Of a stretch of DNA of 64,000 bases, positions 45,639 to 55,028 are shown one piece after another. A program made the position numbers and the translations under genes. How positions within the stretch are numbered: the first letter of the stretch is position 1; every line of letters begins with the position of its first letter. This stretch comes from Plantactinospora endophytica (GTDB lineage Bacteria; Actinomycetota; Actinomycetes; Mycobacteriales; Micromonosporaceae): the NCBI RefSeq assembly GCF_016862915.1, contig NZ_BONW01000044.1, positions 62,001 to 126,000 of the forward strand, given 5' to 3'. A model generated the notes under the pieces. The model was not told the DNA's origin. It worked only from the letters and a program-made list of their open reading frames with translations, and searched no databases.

Positions 45639-46561
45639 CCGAACTGCTCCCCACCGGCCACCCGGACGCCTCTGGCCCAGTCCGGCGCCGGCATCGCCCG
45701 CTTGCCGGCCGCCCGCACCTCACCCAGTTCCACAGGCGTGCTGGCGGTACCGGCCAGCACCCGGCCACGCTCGACCAGCAGCTCGCCGGGCTTGAGTTCG
45801 GGGCCGTCGCCGACCGGCCGCACCGGGCCGAGCTTGACCCGGTCGCCCCGGAAGGTGCTCCAGGCGCCGGGAGCCGGAGTGGCGGCCCGGATCCGCCGGT
45901 CGACCGCGAAGGCCGGCTCCGACCAGCGGACCTCGCCGTCCGCGACGGTCAGCTTCGGCGCCAGCGAGACCCCGTCGGCGGGTTGCGGCACCGCCCGCGC
46001 GGTCCCCTGCCCGATCGCGTCGAGCACGGTGACCAGCAGCCCGGAGCCGCTGGCGGCCAGCCTTTCCAGCAGGTCGCCTGCGGTGTCGGTGGGCCGGACC
46101 TCCTCGGTCACCGTGCCGAAGACTGGCCCGGTGTCCAGCCCGGCCTCCAGTTGGAAGACGCTGGCGCCGGTGACCTCGTCGCCGTGCAGCACCGCGTGCT
46201 GCACGGGAGCAGCGCCCCGCCAGGCGGGCAGCAGCGAGAAGTGCAGGTTGACCCAGCCGTGCGCGGGGATCTCCAGGGCCACCGGCGGCACCAGCGCGCC
46301 GTAGGCGACCACGGGTACGCAATCCGGGGCGAGCTGGCGCAGTCGGTCGAGGAACTCCGGCTCCCGGGGCTTGGCCGGGGTCAGCACCTCGACGCCCCGC
46401 TCGTCGGCCCAGGCGCCGACCGGTGACCGGGCCAGCCCTCGGCCCCGCCCGGCGGGGGCGTCGGGCCGGGTGACCACGGCCAGCAGTTCGTGCCCGGAGG
46501 CGGCGATGGCGTCCAGGGCGGGCAGGGCGACGGCCGGCGTACCGGCGAAGATCAGGCGCAC
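45635..46561 (-). CDS. fmt: Methionyl-tRNA formyltransferase
   Basis: 308 residues. Formylates initiator Met-tRNA. It has [45 protein letters not shown] (catalytic His-containing SLLPxxRG motif) and a C-terminal OB-like domain. GTG start at 46561, 7 bp after def, and coupled to rsmB by ATGA. Confidence 0.97.
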   Translation of the reverse strand: MRLIFAGTPAVALPALDAIAASGHELLAVVTRPDAPAGRGRGLARSPVGAWADERGVEVLTPAKPREPEFLDRLRQLAPDCVPVVAYGALVPPVALEIPAHGWVNLHFSLLPAWRGAAPVQHAVLHGDEVTGASVFQLEAGLDTGPVFGTVTEEVRPTDTAGDLLERLAASGSGLLVTVLDAIGQGTARAVPQPADGVSLAPKLTVADGEVRWSEPAFAVDRRIRAATPAPGAWSTFRGDRVKLGPVRPVGDGPELKPGELLVERGRVLAGTASTPVELGEVRAAGKRAMPAPDWARGVRVAGGEQFG

Positions 46562-46568
46562 CGGGCGG

Positions 46569-47189
46569 TCACCGGCCCAGGCCGAACGGGCTGGCCGGGC
46601 GCTCCGGGCCGCCGAGGCCGAGTTTGGCGGCGAGACCCTGGCGCCGGTTGGCCGGCGGGTCGTGCGGGCTGACCTTGACGACCGGCGGGGCGTCCTTGTC
46701 GTACCAGTCGGCCTGCCGGATCGCCTTCATCGCCTCCTTGCGCCCCTCGGCGTCCAGCCGGTCGAGGAAGAGCACCCCGTCGAGGTGGTCGGTCTCGTGC
46801 TGCACGCACCGGGCCATCAACCCGGTGCCGACGATCTGCATCGGGTCGCCGTACTCGTTGAAGCCCTTGGCGACGACGTTGAGCCGGCGCTTGGTGTCGA
46901 AGTAGAGCCCGGGGATGGAGAGGCAGCCCTCCGGACCGTCCTGCTCGTCCTCGTCGGGGAACTCCAGTACCGGGTTGACCAGGTGCCCGAGCACGTCGTC
47001 GACGTCGAAGGCGAACACCCGCAGGCCCACGCCGAGCTGCGGCGCGGCAAGGCCGGCGCCGTTGCTCTCGCGCATCGTGTCGGTCAGGTCGGCGACCAGT
47101 CTGCGCAGCTCGGCGTCGAAGTCGACGACCGCTTCGGCCGGGGTGCGCAGCACCGGGTCCCCGAAGAGACGGATGGGCTGGACGGTCAC
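46569..47189 (-). CDS. def: Peptide deformylase
   Basis: 206 residues. Motif 1 [12 protein letters not shown], motif 2 EGCLSIPG and motif 3 QHETDHLDG supply the Fe/Zn ligands (Cys and two His) and the catalytic Glu. It removes the formyl group from new proteins, complementing fmt directly downstream. GTG 47189 has AAGGAG 9 nt upstream; the frame also opens at 47207. A basic C-terminal extension of about 25 residues is present. Confidence 0.96.
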   Translation of the reverse strand: MTVQPIRLFGDPVLRTPAEAVVDFDAELRRLVADLTDTMRESNGAGLAAPQLGVGLRVFAFDVDDVLGHLVNPVLEFPDEDEQDGPEGCLSIPGLYFDTKRRLNVVAKGFNEYGDPMQIVGTGLMARCVQHETDHLDGVLFLDRLDAEGRKEAMKAIRQADWYDKDAPPVVKVSPHDPPANRRQGLAAKLGLGGPERPASPFGLGR

Positions 47190-47380
47190 GCGGGAGGGCT
47201 CCTTCACGAAGGTGTTTCGGTGCGGCCGTACACCAGTCTACGGGCGCACTCCGGGCCCGACCGGCGAGCGGGCGGCACCGGTCGGGCATGGTCGCCGGAG
47301 CGGCATCCGGCTGCCGCGCCACGCGGTCCGGCGGGACGGGGTTCGGGTGGAACCAGGGATCGGGTGGGACGGGGATCGGG

Positions 47381-47396
47381 CGTGACGTCGGTCACG
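47381..47396. promoter_or_regulatory. Inverted repeat upstream of def
   Basis: CGTGACGTCGGTCACG, with 6-bp arms, lies about 190 bp upstream of def and 50 bp past the kinase stop. It is flanked by GATCGGG-type short repeats. Operator or hairpin cannot be decided. Confidence 0.35.
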
Positions 47397-47447
47397 ACAC
47401 CGTCGGCTCTCCGGTCGACGGATGGTGCGGACTCCGACGGCTGGGGG

Positions 47448-48431
47448 TCAGGGCTGGGTGCCCGGCTCGCCGGCCAGTACGGCGTCGGTGCGCTCCAGGA
47501 TGTGCTCGGGCAGCGGGAGCTGGGTGCCGTGCGCGGCGTCCCAGTCGTAGATCACGCTCAGTCCGACCTCGGCCCGGAAGTACTCGATGGCGCTGAGCCC
47601 GCCGACCACCTGCTCGTCGCACTCGGCGACGAGTTGGCCCGGCACCAGCTTGAAGCCGTTGCGCAGCGCCGCACTGAGCCGCCGGTGCCCGTCGACCACG
47701 AAGAACTTCTCGCCGGTGTAGCCGATCCGCAGCGGCTCCAGCGCTTCCTCGCCGGCCTGCCCGATCTCCGCGACGTAGTCCGACTCCCAGAGGCCGCGCA
47801 GCCCCTGGATCTCCTGGGTCGGGTAGATCCGGGCCGGGTCGAGCAGCAGCAGCGGGGGGGAGTCGCGGAGGATCTGCTGGCCGAAGGAGCCCTCGTAGGC
47901 GGCGATGACGTGCGCCACCACCTCGTCGGCGGACGCCTTGGTGCTGTCGCAGATCAGGTCGTAGTTGCGCAGCTTCGCCTTGTCGACGCCGTACCGGACG
48001 AGGAAGCGGTTGCGCTCGCTCTCGCTGCGCTCGTGCAGCTTGGCCCGGGCCTCCTCGATCGAGGTGTAGCTCTCGGCCGGTCCGGACGGCCGGGCGAGCA
48101 CCCGGCGGGCCGCCTCGGTCGGCTCGGTGATCATGTGGATCTTCAGGGCGTGCTTGAAGAAGTGCCAGGCGAGCCGGCTGTCCACGATCAACTGCTCGCC
48201 GGAGTCGGCGATGTCCTGCTGGAGCTGGTCGACGTAGCCGTCGACCGCCTGGTCCAGCTCGGCGTGCAGGTTGAGCTGGAGCGCGGTCATCTGCCGCTGC
48301 TGGGCCATCTCCCGGTAGAGGTCACCCACGCTGACCCGGCGCAGCCCGAGCCGCTTGGCCAGCTCGATGGAGACGGTGCTCTTGCCACTGCCAAGGTCAC
48401 CGTTCAGGACGATCGACTGACGACCGGTCAC
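47448..48431 (-). CDS. P-loop kinase-like and ParB-like domain fusion protein
   Basis: 327 residues. The N-terminal half resembles cytidylate/adenylate-type kinases: P-loop NGDLGSGKST (10-19), a VSVGDLYREMA segment and IVDSRLAWHFF, with an Arg-rich lid region. The C-terminal half (about 195-300) resembles the ParB/sulfiredoxin fold, with DPARIYPTQEIQGLRG and FFVVDGHRRLSAALRNG; the DGHRR (247-251) matches the ParB GERR-like box. I do not know a characterised protein of this layout. It sits between priA and def on the same strand, with roughly 240-bp gaps. The substrate is unknown. Confidence 0.78.
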   Translation of the reverse strand: MTGRQSIVLNGDLGSGKSTVSIELAKRLGLRRVSVGDLYREMAQQRQMTALQLNLHAELDQAVDGYVDQLQQDIADSGEQLIVDSRLAWHFFKHALKIHMITEPTEAARRVLARPSGPAESYTSIEEARAKLHERSESERNRFLVRYGVDKAKLRNYDLICDSTKASADEVVAHVIAAYEGSFGQQILRDSPPLLLLDPARIYPTQEIQGLRGLWESDYVAEIGQAGEEALEPLRIGYTGEKFFVVDGHRRLSAALRNGFKLVPGQLVAECDEQVVGGLSAIEYFRAEVGLSVIYDWDAAHGTQLPLPEHILERTDAVLAGEPGTQP

Positions 48432-48651
48432 GACCTACCCACCCCTGATCCCAGGTTGTTCAAGATCAATAGATTGAACGCCGAACCGGCGCGGTCACTC
48501 TCCGTCACGTCTCCCGCGTGGAGCATGAGGGGCGATGGTATCACCCGAATCCCCGACCACCGGTCGGACTCCGGGTCCGTCAGGCTCCCGTTACCCACTC
48601 CGGACGGTAACCGAAACAACCCTCCGTGTCGGATTCTCGGTCAGCATCCGG

Positions 48652-48722
48652 TCAGAAGATGTCCTGCGGATCGACTCAGAACATGTCCGGGGATCGATTC
48701 AGAAAATGTCCTGCGGATCGAC
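48652..48722 (-). repeat. Three copies of the priA 3' end
   Basis: 23-24-bp units at 48652, 48676 and 48699. The third contains the last codons and stop of priA (VDPQDIF). The two extra copies lie downstream of the stop. Confidence 0.9.
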
Positions 48723-51020
48723 CTGGATCCGTACCGGCTGGCCCGCCTTGCGGGCGGTCCGCAGCGCCGCCGCACCGTGCAGGGCGGCGGCCAGGGCGGC
48801 AGCCTGGGACCGGGGCACCCGGACCAGCATCCGTTCCTGCCCCTCGGCCGCCGGCACCGGACCGAGCACCTCGGCCGCCGGCGGCAGCCGGGCCTCGTCG
48901 AGCAGCTCCGCCACCGCCGCCGCCGTGCCGGTCAGGCTGGCCATCCGGGCGGCCGGCGGAAAGCCCAACTCGCGCCGCTCGGCCAACTCCCGACCGGCGA
49001 ACCAACCGGGGTCCCAGCGCAGCAACGCCTGCACCGGCGCCAGCGCACCGTCCGCGACCACCACCACCCGGCCGCCGGCCGGGGCGGGCCGGGCCAGCGC
49101 CGCCGCCGCCAGCCAGCGGCGCAGCGCCTCCTCCCCGGCCCGCAGGTCGGCCCGGGTCAGCAACGCCCAGGAGTCGAGCAGCAGCACCGCGCCGTAGCCG
49201 CCGTCGGCGACCGGCTCGGCGCCGGGTGTCGCGATCACCAGGCCGGCGTCGCCGGGCACGGTACGCAGCACCTCGTCCCGCCCCGAGGTCCGCACCGGCA
49301 CACCGGGAAACGCCCGGCCGAGTTCCTCGGCGGTACGCCGCGCACCCACCACCGCCGCCCGGAGCCGCCGGGCGCCGCACTCCGGGCAGGCGTACCCGGC
49401 CGCCACCCGGGCACACCAGCGACAGGTGGGAGTGGCGCTGGCCGAGCGCAGCGCCAGTGGACCGGCACAGTGCGGGCAGCGGGCCGGGGTCCGGCACTGT
49501 GCGCAGGCCACCGCCGGCAGGTAGCCACGGCGGGGCACCTGGACCAGTACCGGCGAGTCGGCCTTCAGCGCCGCCCGGGCCGCGTCCCAGGCCAGGCTGG
49601 GCAGCCGGGCCGAGGCTGCGGCGGGATCCCGGGCAAGCTGTGGGTCGTCGCCGGTCGGCGTGATCCTCGGGGTACGCGCCCGCAGCGTCGACCGGTCCGG
49701 CACGATCTCCCTGGCCCACCCGGTCTCGACCAGCAACCGCGACTCGGCGGTACGGGCGTACCCGCCGACCAGCACCGCCGCGTCGGCAAGCTGCGCCCGG
49801 GTGAGCAGCACCTCCCGGGCGTGCGGGTACGGCGCCCGGGGCTCGGCGTGCAGGTCGTCCCCGTCGTCCCAGATCGCCACCAGACCGAGATCGGCGACCG
49901 GGGCGAACATCGCCGCCCGGGTGCCGATCACCACCGGCACCCGCCCGCGACAGGCGGCGAGGAAGGCCCGGTACCGCCGGGCCGGCCCGAGTGCGGCGGA
50001 GAGCGCCACGTGCCGTCCGGGGCCGAGCAGCCCGGTCAGCGCGGTGTCGAGCCGTTCGAGGTCACCGGCGTCGGCGACCACTGCCACCACGCCCCGACCA
50101 CCGCGTACGGTCGCCGCCGCCGCCTCGGCGAACCGGGTCGCCCAGTCCTCGCCGGGCAGCGCCGACCAGACCGCCCGGGGCGCCCGGCCGTCGGCCAGGG
50201 CCCGCAGGAACCCCGGCCCGGCCGGATAGCTCCACCAGCCTCCGTCGGCAACTCCGGCGGCCCCATCGACTCCGGGGGCCCCAGCGACTCCGTCGGCCCT
50301 GCCAACTCCGTCGGCCCCAGCGACTCCGGCGTCCTCGCCAGTTCCGGCGGCCTCGGCGACTCCGTCGGCCGGCTCGCTCGCGCGGGCCGGAGTCGCCACT
50401 ACGGTCGCGTCGGCGGGGGTCAGCGACTCGGTCGGGTCAGCCGGAGTCAGCGGCTCGGCCGGATCGGCCGGGGTCACCGGCACGGCCGATGCGGCCGGGG
50501 TCAGCGGCTCGGGCGGATCAGCCGAGGTCACCGGCACGGCCGGTGCGGCCCGGTCGGACGGCGCCACCGGCTCGGTCGGGTCGCTCAGTGCGGCCGGCTC
50601 GGTCGGGTGGGCCGGTGCGGCCAGCTCCGGAGTGTCGGTCGGTGCGGCCGGCTCGGAGGTGTCGGTCGGTGCCGCCGGGTCGGGCGTGTCGGTCGGTGCG
50701 GCTTCGCGCTCGACCCGGGCGTGCCGGGGCGGGACGGCCAGCCGGAGCACGTCGGCCAGGTTGCCGGCGTACCTGTCGGCCACCGCCCGGGCCAGTCGGG
50801 CGACCTCCGGGGTCAGCACCGGCTCGGGCGAGACCAGCCGTTCCAGGTAGCTCAGCCGACCCTCGTGGGCGGAGAGTTCGGCCCGGTCCAGCAGCCAGCC
50901 GTCGACCAACTGGCCGGCGAAGCGCACCCGGACCCGGGTGCCCGGTCGGGCCTGGTCGGCGAGTTCGGCCGGGACCAGGTAGTCGAACGGCCGGTCCAGA
51001 TGGGCCAGCGGCACATCCAC
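48699..51020 (-). CDS. priA: Replication-restart protein PriA, helicase-dead actinobacterial form
   Basis: At least 773 residues. The N-terminal DNA-binding domain (VDVPLAHLDRPFDYLVP...) is followed by a roughly 150-residue Pro/Ala/Thr repeat insert, then the helicase-like domain and the zinc cluster (CAQCRTPARCPHC, TCRWC, ACPECG). Walker A and the DEEH box are absent (WDDGDD instead), as is usual for actinobacterial PriA, so it is probably an assembly factor and not a helicase. GTG 51020 is the first standard start, but the conserved LPVARVC leader lies upstream of it in the same frame. A CTG at 51083 overlaps the metK stop (CTGA). Confidence 0.9.
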   Translation of the reverse strand: MDVPLAHLDRPFDYLVPAELADQARPGTRVRVRFAGQLVDGWLLDRAELSAHEGRLSYLERLVSPEPVLTPEVARLARAVADRYAGNLADVLRLAVPPRHARVEREAAPTDTPDPAAPTDTSEPAAPTDTPELAAPAHPTEPAALSDPTEPVAPSDRAAPAVPVTSADPPEPLTPAASAVPVTPADPAEPLTPADPTESLTPADATVVATPARASEPADGVAEAAGTGEDAGVAGADGVGRADGVAGAPGVDGAAGVADGGWWSYPAGPGFLRALADGRAPRAVWSALPGEDWATRFAEAAAATVRGGRGVVAVVADAGDLERLDTALTGLLGPGRHVALSAALGPARRYRAFLAACRGRVPVVIGTRAAMFAPVADLGLVAIWDDGDDLHAEPRAPYPHAREVLLTRAQLADAAVLVGGYARTAESRLLVETGWAREIVPDRSTLRARTPRITPTGDDPQLARDPAAASARLPSLAWDAARAALKADSPVLVQVPRRGYLPAVACAQCRTPARCPHCAGPLALRSASATPTCRWCARVAAGYACPECGARRLRAAVVGARRTAEELGRAFPGVPVRTSGRDEVLRTVPGDAGLVIATPGAEPVADGGYGAVLLLDSWALLTRADLRAGEEALRRWLAAAALARPAPAGGRVVVVADGALAPVQALLRWDPGWFAGRELAERRELGFPPAARMASLTGTAAAVAELLDEARLPPAAEVLGPVPAAEGQERMLVRVPRSQAAALAAALHGAAALRTARKAGQPVRIQVDPQDIF
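50220..50700 (-). repeat. Low-complexity repeat insert within priA
   Basis: Degenerate repeats of ACCGACC, CCGACCC and GTCGCCG-type units encode PTDTPEP/AAPTD and PADPTEPLTP motifs. The inserted segment is absent from compact PriA proteins, as far as I recall. Confidence 0.8.
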
Positions 51021-51079
51021 GCAGACGCGAGCGACCGGCAGCCCGTCGGCGGGCTGCCGGTCGCTGCGCTTGCCGGTGG

Positions 51080-52273
51080 TCAGGCTGCCGCGGCCGACTT
51101 GAGGTCGGCGGCGCGGTCAGTGTTCTCCCAGGTCAGGGTGGGCAGCTCACGGCCGAAGTGGCCGTAGGCGGCGGTCTGCCGGTAGATCGGGCGGAGCAGG
51201 TCGAGGTCCCGGATGATCGCCGCCGGACGGAGGTCGAAGACCTCGCCGACCGCGTGCTCGATCCGGTCCACCGGGACGTTCTCGGTGCCGAAGGTCTCGA
51301 TGAAGAGGCTCACCGGGTGGGCCTTGCCGATCGCGTACGCGACCTGCACCTCGCAGCGCTCGGCCAGCCCGGCGGCCACCACGTTCTTCGCCACCCAACG
51401 GGTCGCGTACGCCGCCGAGCGGTCGACCTTGGACGGGTCCTTGCCGGAGAACGCGCCACCGCCGTGCCGGGCGTACCCGCCGTAGGTGTCGACGATGATC
51501 TTGCGGCCGGTCAGCCCGGCGTCACCCATCGGGCCACCGATCTCGAACCGGCCGGTCGGGTTGACCAGCAGCCGGTAGCCGTCGATGTCGAGGCCCAGCT
51601 CCTCCAGCTCCGGCGCGATGACGTGCTCGCGGATGTCCGGGGTGAGCAGCGACTCCAGCGAGATGTCGGCGGCGTGCTGCGACGACACCACGACGGTGTC
51701 CAGCCGCACCGGGCGCAGCCCGTCGTATTCGATGGTCACCTGGGTCTTGCCGTCCGGCCGCAGGTAGGGGATGGTGCCGTCCTTGCGGGTCGCGGAGAGC
51801 CGGCGGGCCAGCCGGTGCGCCAGGGCGATCGGCAGCGGCATCAGCTCGGGCGTCTCCGAGCAGGCGAAGCCGAACATCATGCCCTGGTCGCCGGCACCCT
51901 GGGCGTCAAGCGCACTCTCCGAGGAGCCGGAGCGCAGCTCGATCGCGCTGTCCACGCCCTGGGCGATGTCCGGGGACTGCGACCCGATCGACACGCTGAC
52001 GCCGCAGGAGGCGCCGTCGAAGCCCTTCTTCGACGAGTCGTACCCGATGCCGAGGATCGTCTCGCGGACGATCGCCGGGATGTCGGCGTACGCCTTCGTG
52101 GTCACCTCGCCCGCGACGTGCACCTGCCCGGTCGTGATGAGGGTTTCGACCGCCACCCGGCTACGCGGGTCCTGGTCCAGCAGCGCGTCGAGGATTCCGT
52201 CGCTGATCTGGTCAGCGATCTTGTCCGGGTGGCCTTCCGTGACCGACTCCGAGGTGAACAAGCGACGTACCAC
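51080..52273 (-). CDS. metK: S-adenosylmethionine synthetase
   Basis: 397 residues. The N-terminal [21 protein letters not shown] (catalytic His), [21 protein letters not shown], and [21 protein letters not shown] with [19 protein letters not shown] are the MAT signatures. It makes SAM from methionine and ATP for the many methyltransferases. GTG 52273 follows AGGAG by 4 nt; the frame is open upstream to 52321. Coupled to priA by CTGA. Confidence 0.97.
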   Translation of the reverse strand: MVRRLFTSESVTEGHPDKIADQISDGILDALLDQDPRSRVAVETLITTGQVHVAGEVTTKAYADIPAIVRETILGIGYDSSKKGFDGASCGVSVSIGSQSPDIAQGVDSAIELRSGSSESALDAQGAGDQGMMFGFACSETPELMPLPIALAHRLARRLSATRKDGTIPYLRPDGKTQVTIEYDGLRPVRLDTVVVSSQHAADISLESLLTPDIREHVIAPELEELGLDIDGYRLLVNPTGRFEIGGPMGDAGLTGRKIIVDTYGGYARHGGGAFSGKDPSKVDRSAAYATRWVAKNVVAAGLAERCEVQVAYAIGKAHPVSLFIETFGTENVPVDRIEHAVGEVFDLRPAAIIRDLDLLRPIYRQTAAYGHFGRELPTLTWENTDRAADLKSAAAA

Positions 52274-52310
52274 GGTGCTCCTAAAGATCTCGAATTCAGA
52301 TGTGCGCGGC

Positions 52311-52316
52311 AGTGTA
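52311..52316 (-). promoter_or_regulatory. Candidate metK -10 box
   Basis: TACACT (minus) about 40 nt upstream of the metK start. The -35 is unclear. Confidence 0.35.
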
Positions 52317-52363
52317 GTCACGGCCGCCTGGTCCCCCGACCATGCCTGTAGGGTGCTACCCGC

Positions 52364-53569
52364 TCATGACAGGGCGGTTAAGCGCGTTACTACCAGATCC
52401 CAGACGCCGTCGGCGAGATCTTCCTTGGATTGCTCCGGAAACGCTGTCGTCGACCCGTCAGCGCCGAGTACGACGGCGGTGTTCGTGTCGGCGCCGAACA
52501 CCTTGTCGGGTCCGACCTCGTTGACGACGATGAGGTCGGCACGTTTGCGGACGAGCTTGGCCCGGGCGTTGGCCTCGGCGTCGGTGGTCTCCGCCGCGAA
52601 GGCGACCAACACCTGGTCGGGCCGTCGACGCTCGCCCAGCTCGGCGGCGATGTCGGGGTTGGCCACCAGGTCGACGCTGAGGGTGGCGCCCCGGTCGGAC
52701 TTCTTGATCTTCTCCGGGGCGTACGTCGCCGGCCGGAAGTCGGCCGGTGCCGCCGCCATCACCACCGCGTCCGCCGCCTCGGCCGCCTCCAGGGTGGCCT
52801 TGCGCAACTCCTCGGTGGTGGAGACCCGGACCACGTCCGCGCCGGCCGGGTCCGGCAGCGCCACGTTGGCGGCGATCACCGTCACCCTGGCTCCCCGGGC
52901 CACCGCCGCCCGGGCGAAGGCGTAACCCTGCTTGCCCGACGACCGGTTGCCGAGGAAACGCACCGGGTCGAGCGGCTCCCGGGTGCCTCCGGCGGTGACC
53001 ACCACCCGGCGGCCGACCAGGTCCCGGGGCTCGCCGACGCCCCGGGCGAGCACCCGGCGGGCCACCGCGAAGATCTCGGCCGGGTCGGGCAGCCGGCCCT
53101 TGCCGGTGTCGACGCCGGTCAGCCGGCCGCTCGCCGGCTCGATCACCAGGACACCCCGGCGACGCAGCGTCGCGACGTTCTCCACCGTGGCCGGGTGCTC
53201 CCACATCTCGGTGTGCATCGCCGGGGCGAGCAGCACCGGGCAGCGGGCGGTCAGCAGCGTGTTGGTGAGCAGGTCGTCGGCGAGCCCGTGCGCGGCCTTG
53301 CCGAGCAGGTCGGCGGTGGCCGGGGCGACGACCACCAGGTCGGCGGCTTGGCCGAGCCGGACGTGCGGCACCTCGTGCACGTCGGCCCAGACCTCGTCGG
53401 CGACGGGCTGGCCGCTCAGTGCCGCCCAGGTCGGCGCGCCGACGAAGCGCAGCGCGGACGCGGTCGGCACGACCCGGACGCGGTGCCCCGACTCGGTGAA
53501 GAGTCGGAGCAGCTCACATGCCTTGTAGGCGGCGATGCCACCGCCCACCCCGAGTACGACCGCGGTCAT
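52364..53569 (-). CDS. coaBC: Phosphopantothenoylcysteine decarboxylase / phosphopantothenate-cysteine ligase
   Basis: 401 residues, bifunctional for coenzyme A synthesis. The N-terminal CoaC flavoprotein has VLGVGGGIAAYKACELLR, PAMHTEMWEHPA and the substrate clamp. The C-terminal CoaB has VVVTAGGTREPLDPVRFLGNRSSGKQGYAFA and KIKKSDRGATLSVDLVANPDI. ATG 53569 is 19 bp after rpoZ. Standard actinobacterial order gmk-rpoZ-coaBC-metK. Confidence 0.97.
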   Translation of the reverse strand: MTAVVLGVGGGIAAYKACELLRLFTESGHRVRVVPTASALRFVGAPTWAALSGQPVADEVWADVHEVPHVRLGQAADLVVVAPATADLLGKAAHGLADDLLTNTLLTARCPVLLAPAMHTEMWEHPATVENVATLRRRGVLVIEPASGRLTGVDTGKGRLPDPAEIFAVARRVLARGVGEPRDLVGRRVVVTAGGTREPLDPVRFLGNRSSGKQGYAFARAAVARGARVTVIAANVALPDPAGADVVRVSTTEELRKATLEAAEAADAVVMAAAPADFRPATYAPEKIKKSDRGATLSVDLVANPDIAAELGERRRPDQVLVAFAAETTDAEANARAKLVRKRADLIVVNEVGPDKVFGADTNTAVVLGADGSTTAFPEQSKEDLADGVWDLVVTRLTALS

Positions 53570-53588
53570 CGCCGACGCCCGGACGACC

Positions 53589-53852
53589 CTACGGCTGGTC
53601 GGTCGGCTCGGCGGTGAGCAGACCCGCGTTGATCTCCCGCATCGCGATCGAGAGCGGCTTCTCCTGCGGCGTGGTCTCCACCAGCGGGCCGACGTATTCC
53701 AGGAGGCCCTCGCCGAGCTGGCTGTAGTAGGCGTTCACCTGGCGGGCGCGCTTGGCGGCGAAGATCACCAGAGCGTACTTGGAGGTGGTCTTCTCGAGCA
53801 GCTCGTCGATCGGCGGGTTGGTGATGCCTTCGGGACTGGCGATGGATCCCAC
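53589..53852 (-). CDS. rpoZ: RNA polymerase omega subunit
   Basis: 87 residues: [41 protein letters not shown], the omega signature. It assists beta-prime folding and RNAP assembly. It lies between gmk and coaBC. Confidence 0.97.
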   Translation of the reverse strand: MGSIASPEGITNPPIDELLEKTTSKYALVIFAAKRARQVNAYYSQLGEGLLEYVGPLVETTPQEKPLSIAMREINAGLLTAEPTDQP

Positions 53853-54000
53853 GGAGATAAACCTCGGTGTCTTCTCGACCGCCCGGCGGCGGTCGGGTCG
53901 GAGTTGGCTCAGGTCTGTGCCCGACTCGAATCCGCGTCGACCGCGTCGGCGGCACCCACGTGCGGCTGCCCAGGTCGGGGCTGCCCGCGTCGGCGGCGCC

Positions 54001-54513
54001 TCAGGTCGGCGTCAGAAAGGACGAACCGAGCAAGCCTACCAGTTCGTCCGCAGCGCGCCCGACCACGTCGTTCACGACCGTCGCGTCGTATTCACGGCCG
54101 GCCGCGCGGGCCTGCGCCGGGGTCGCGGCGAGGTAGACCAGCCGCGCCTGCGGCATCGCCGCCCGCACCTGCCGGGCGCCGCCCGGATCGATCGGGAGCA
54201 GCACCGGCCGGCCGGCCGACAACCGGATCCGCACCGGTTCGCGTGGCGTCCCGTACCGGTGGACGCCAATTTCCGACCACTCCAGCAACGCTCCGGCGTC
54301 GAGCAGTCGGCCGAATTCGGCCCGGTCGACGAAGCGATAGTGCACCCCGTCGATCTCGTACCGCCGACGGGGGCGGGTGGTCACCGGGATCGAGAGCCAC
54401 AACTGCGGCGATCGGGCCCGGACAAGTTCCGTCACGCTGTCCTTGCCGGCCCCGGAGGGACCGGCAAGGACCGTGAGACGAGCCGCGCAGCGGACATCGT
54501 CATGCGTACCCAC
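54001..54513 (-). CDS. gmk: Guanylate kinase, shortened and with altered P-loop
   Basis: 170 residues. GMP kinase features are present: [53 protein letters not shown] and [19 protein letters not shown]. The segment after YLA is about 26 residues shorter than usual (the lid with its arginines is missing) and resumes at YDATVVNDV. The P-loop has Asp where Ser/Thr normally follows Lys. It sits in the gmk position of mihF-gmk-rpoZ. GTG 54513 is 26 bp after mihF. Activity is doubtful. Confidence 0.8.
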   Translation of the reverse strand: MGTHDDVRCAARLTVLAGPSGAGKDSVTELVRARSPQLWLSIPVTTRPRRRYEIDGVHYRFVDRAEFGRLLDAGALLEWSEIGVHRYGTPREPVRIRLSAGRPVLLPIDPGGARQVRAAMPQARLVYLAATPAQARAAGREYDATVVNDVVGRAADELVGLLGSSFLTPT

Positions 54514-54539
54514 TGCTTGTTTCTACACGGCGAGTGGAA

Positions 54540-54857
54540 CTAGTTCGCCGCGAATTCTCCAAGCAGTGCCTTGCGCTGCTGCTCACCGAGGCCACGGAGG
54601 CGACGGCTGTCGGCGATCTTGAGCTTCTCCATGATCTGGGTGGCCCGGATCTTGCCGATTCCCGGCATGGCCTGAAGTACGGCCGATACCTTCAGCTTGC
54701 CGACGACGTCGTCCGACTCCGCACGGTCGAGGACGGCGGCGAGGTTGGTCTTGCCCTGCTTGAGCTCTTCCTTGAGCTTCGCCCGGGCCTTGCGGATCTC
54801 CGCGGCCTTCTCCAGCGCGGCTGCGCGCTGTTCGGGGCTCAGTTGGGGGAGCGGCAC
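54540..54857 (-). CDS. mihF: Actinobacterial integration host factor mIHF
   Basis: 105 residues; a helical protein (N-terminal charged helix, then AVLQAMPGIGKIRATQIMEKL, a helix-hairpin-helix DNA-binding motif). It binds DNA and bends it, is essential in mycobacteria and was described as mIHF/sIHF. Transcribed toward gmk. Confidence 0.96.
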   Translation of the reverse strand: MPLPQLSPEQRAAALEKAAEIRKARAKLKEELKQGKTNLAAVLDRAESDDVVGKLKVSAVLQAMPGIGKIRATQIMEKLKIADSRRLRGLGEQQRKALLGEFAAN

Positions 54858-55028
54858 CAGCTCTCCTCAGGTCCCTATCGCGACGGGCGGGAAGCGCCGT
54901 CGCATCTGTGAAACGTGGTGTGCCTGGCAACCAAAGGGGTATGTGGTTCCCAGCGCGGGGAAAACTAGCGGCCAACGGAGGTTTCGGCAACGTGGGCACG
55001 CCATGATCATGTCAGCGTAACCAGAAGA

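Noticed and set aside
41800-45768. 1322-codon minus-strand frame
   Set aside because: Only the part from GTG 43926 encodes the molybdopterin subunit. The upstream part is an out-of-frame shadow of rsmB and fmt with Arg/Gly-rich nonsense.
46371-51167. 1598-codon plus-strand frame
   Set aside because: It is antisense to fmt, def, the kinase/ParB gene and priA. All of these have recognisable domains on the minus strand; the plus frame does not.
54001-54513. PhnN (ribose 1,5-bisphosphokinase)
   Set aside because: The GKDS P-loop recalls PhnN, but the [11 protein letters not shown] and GARQVR motifs and the mihF-gmk-rpoZ position favour Gmk.
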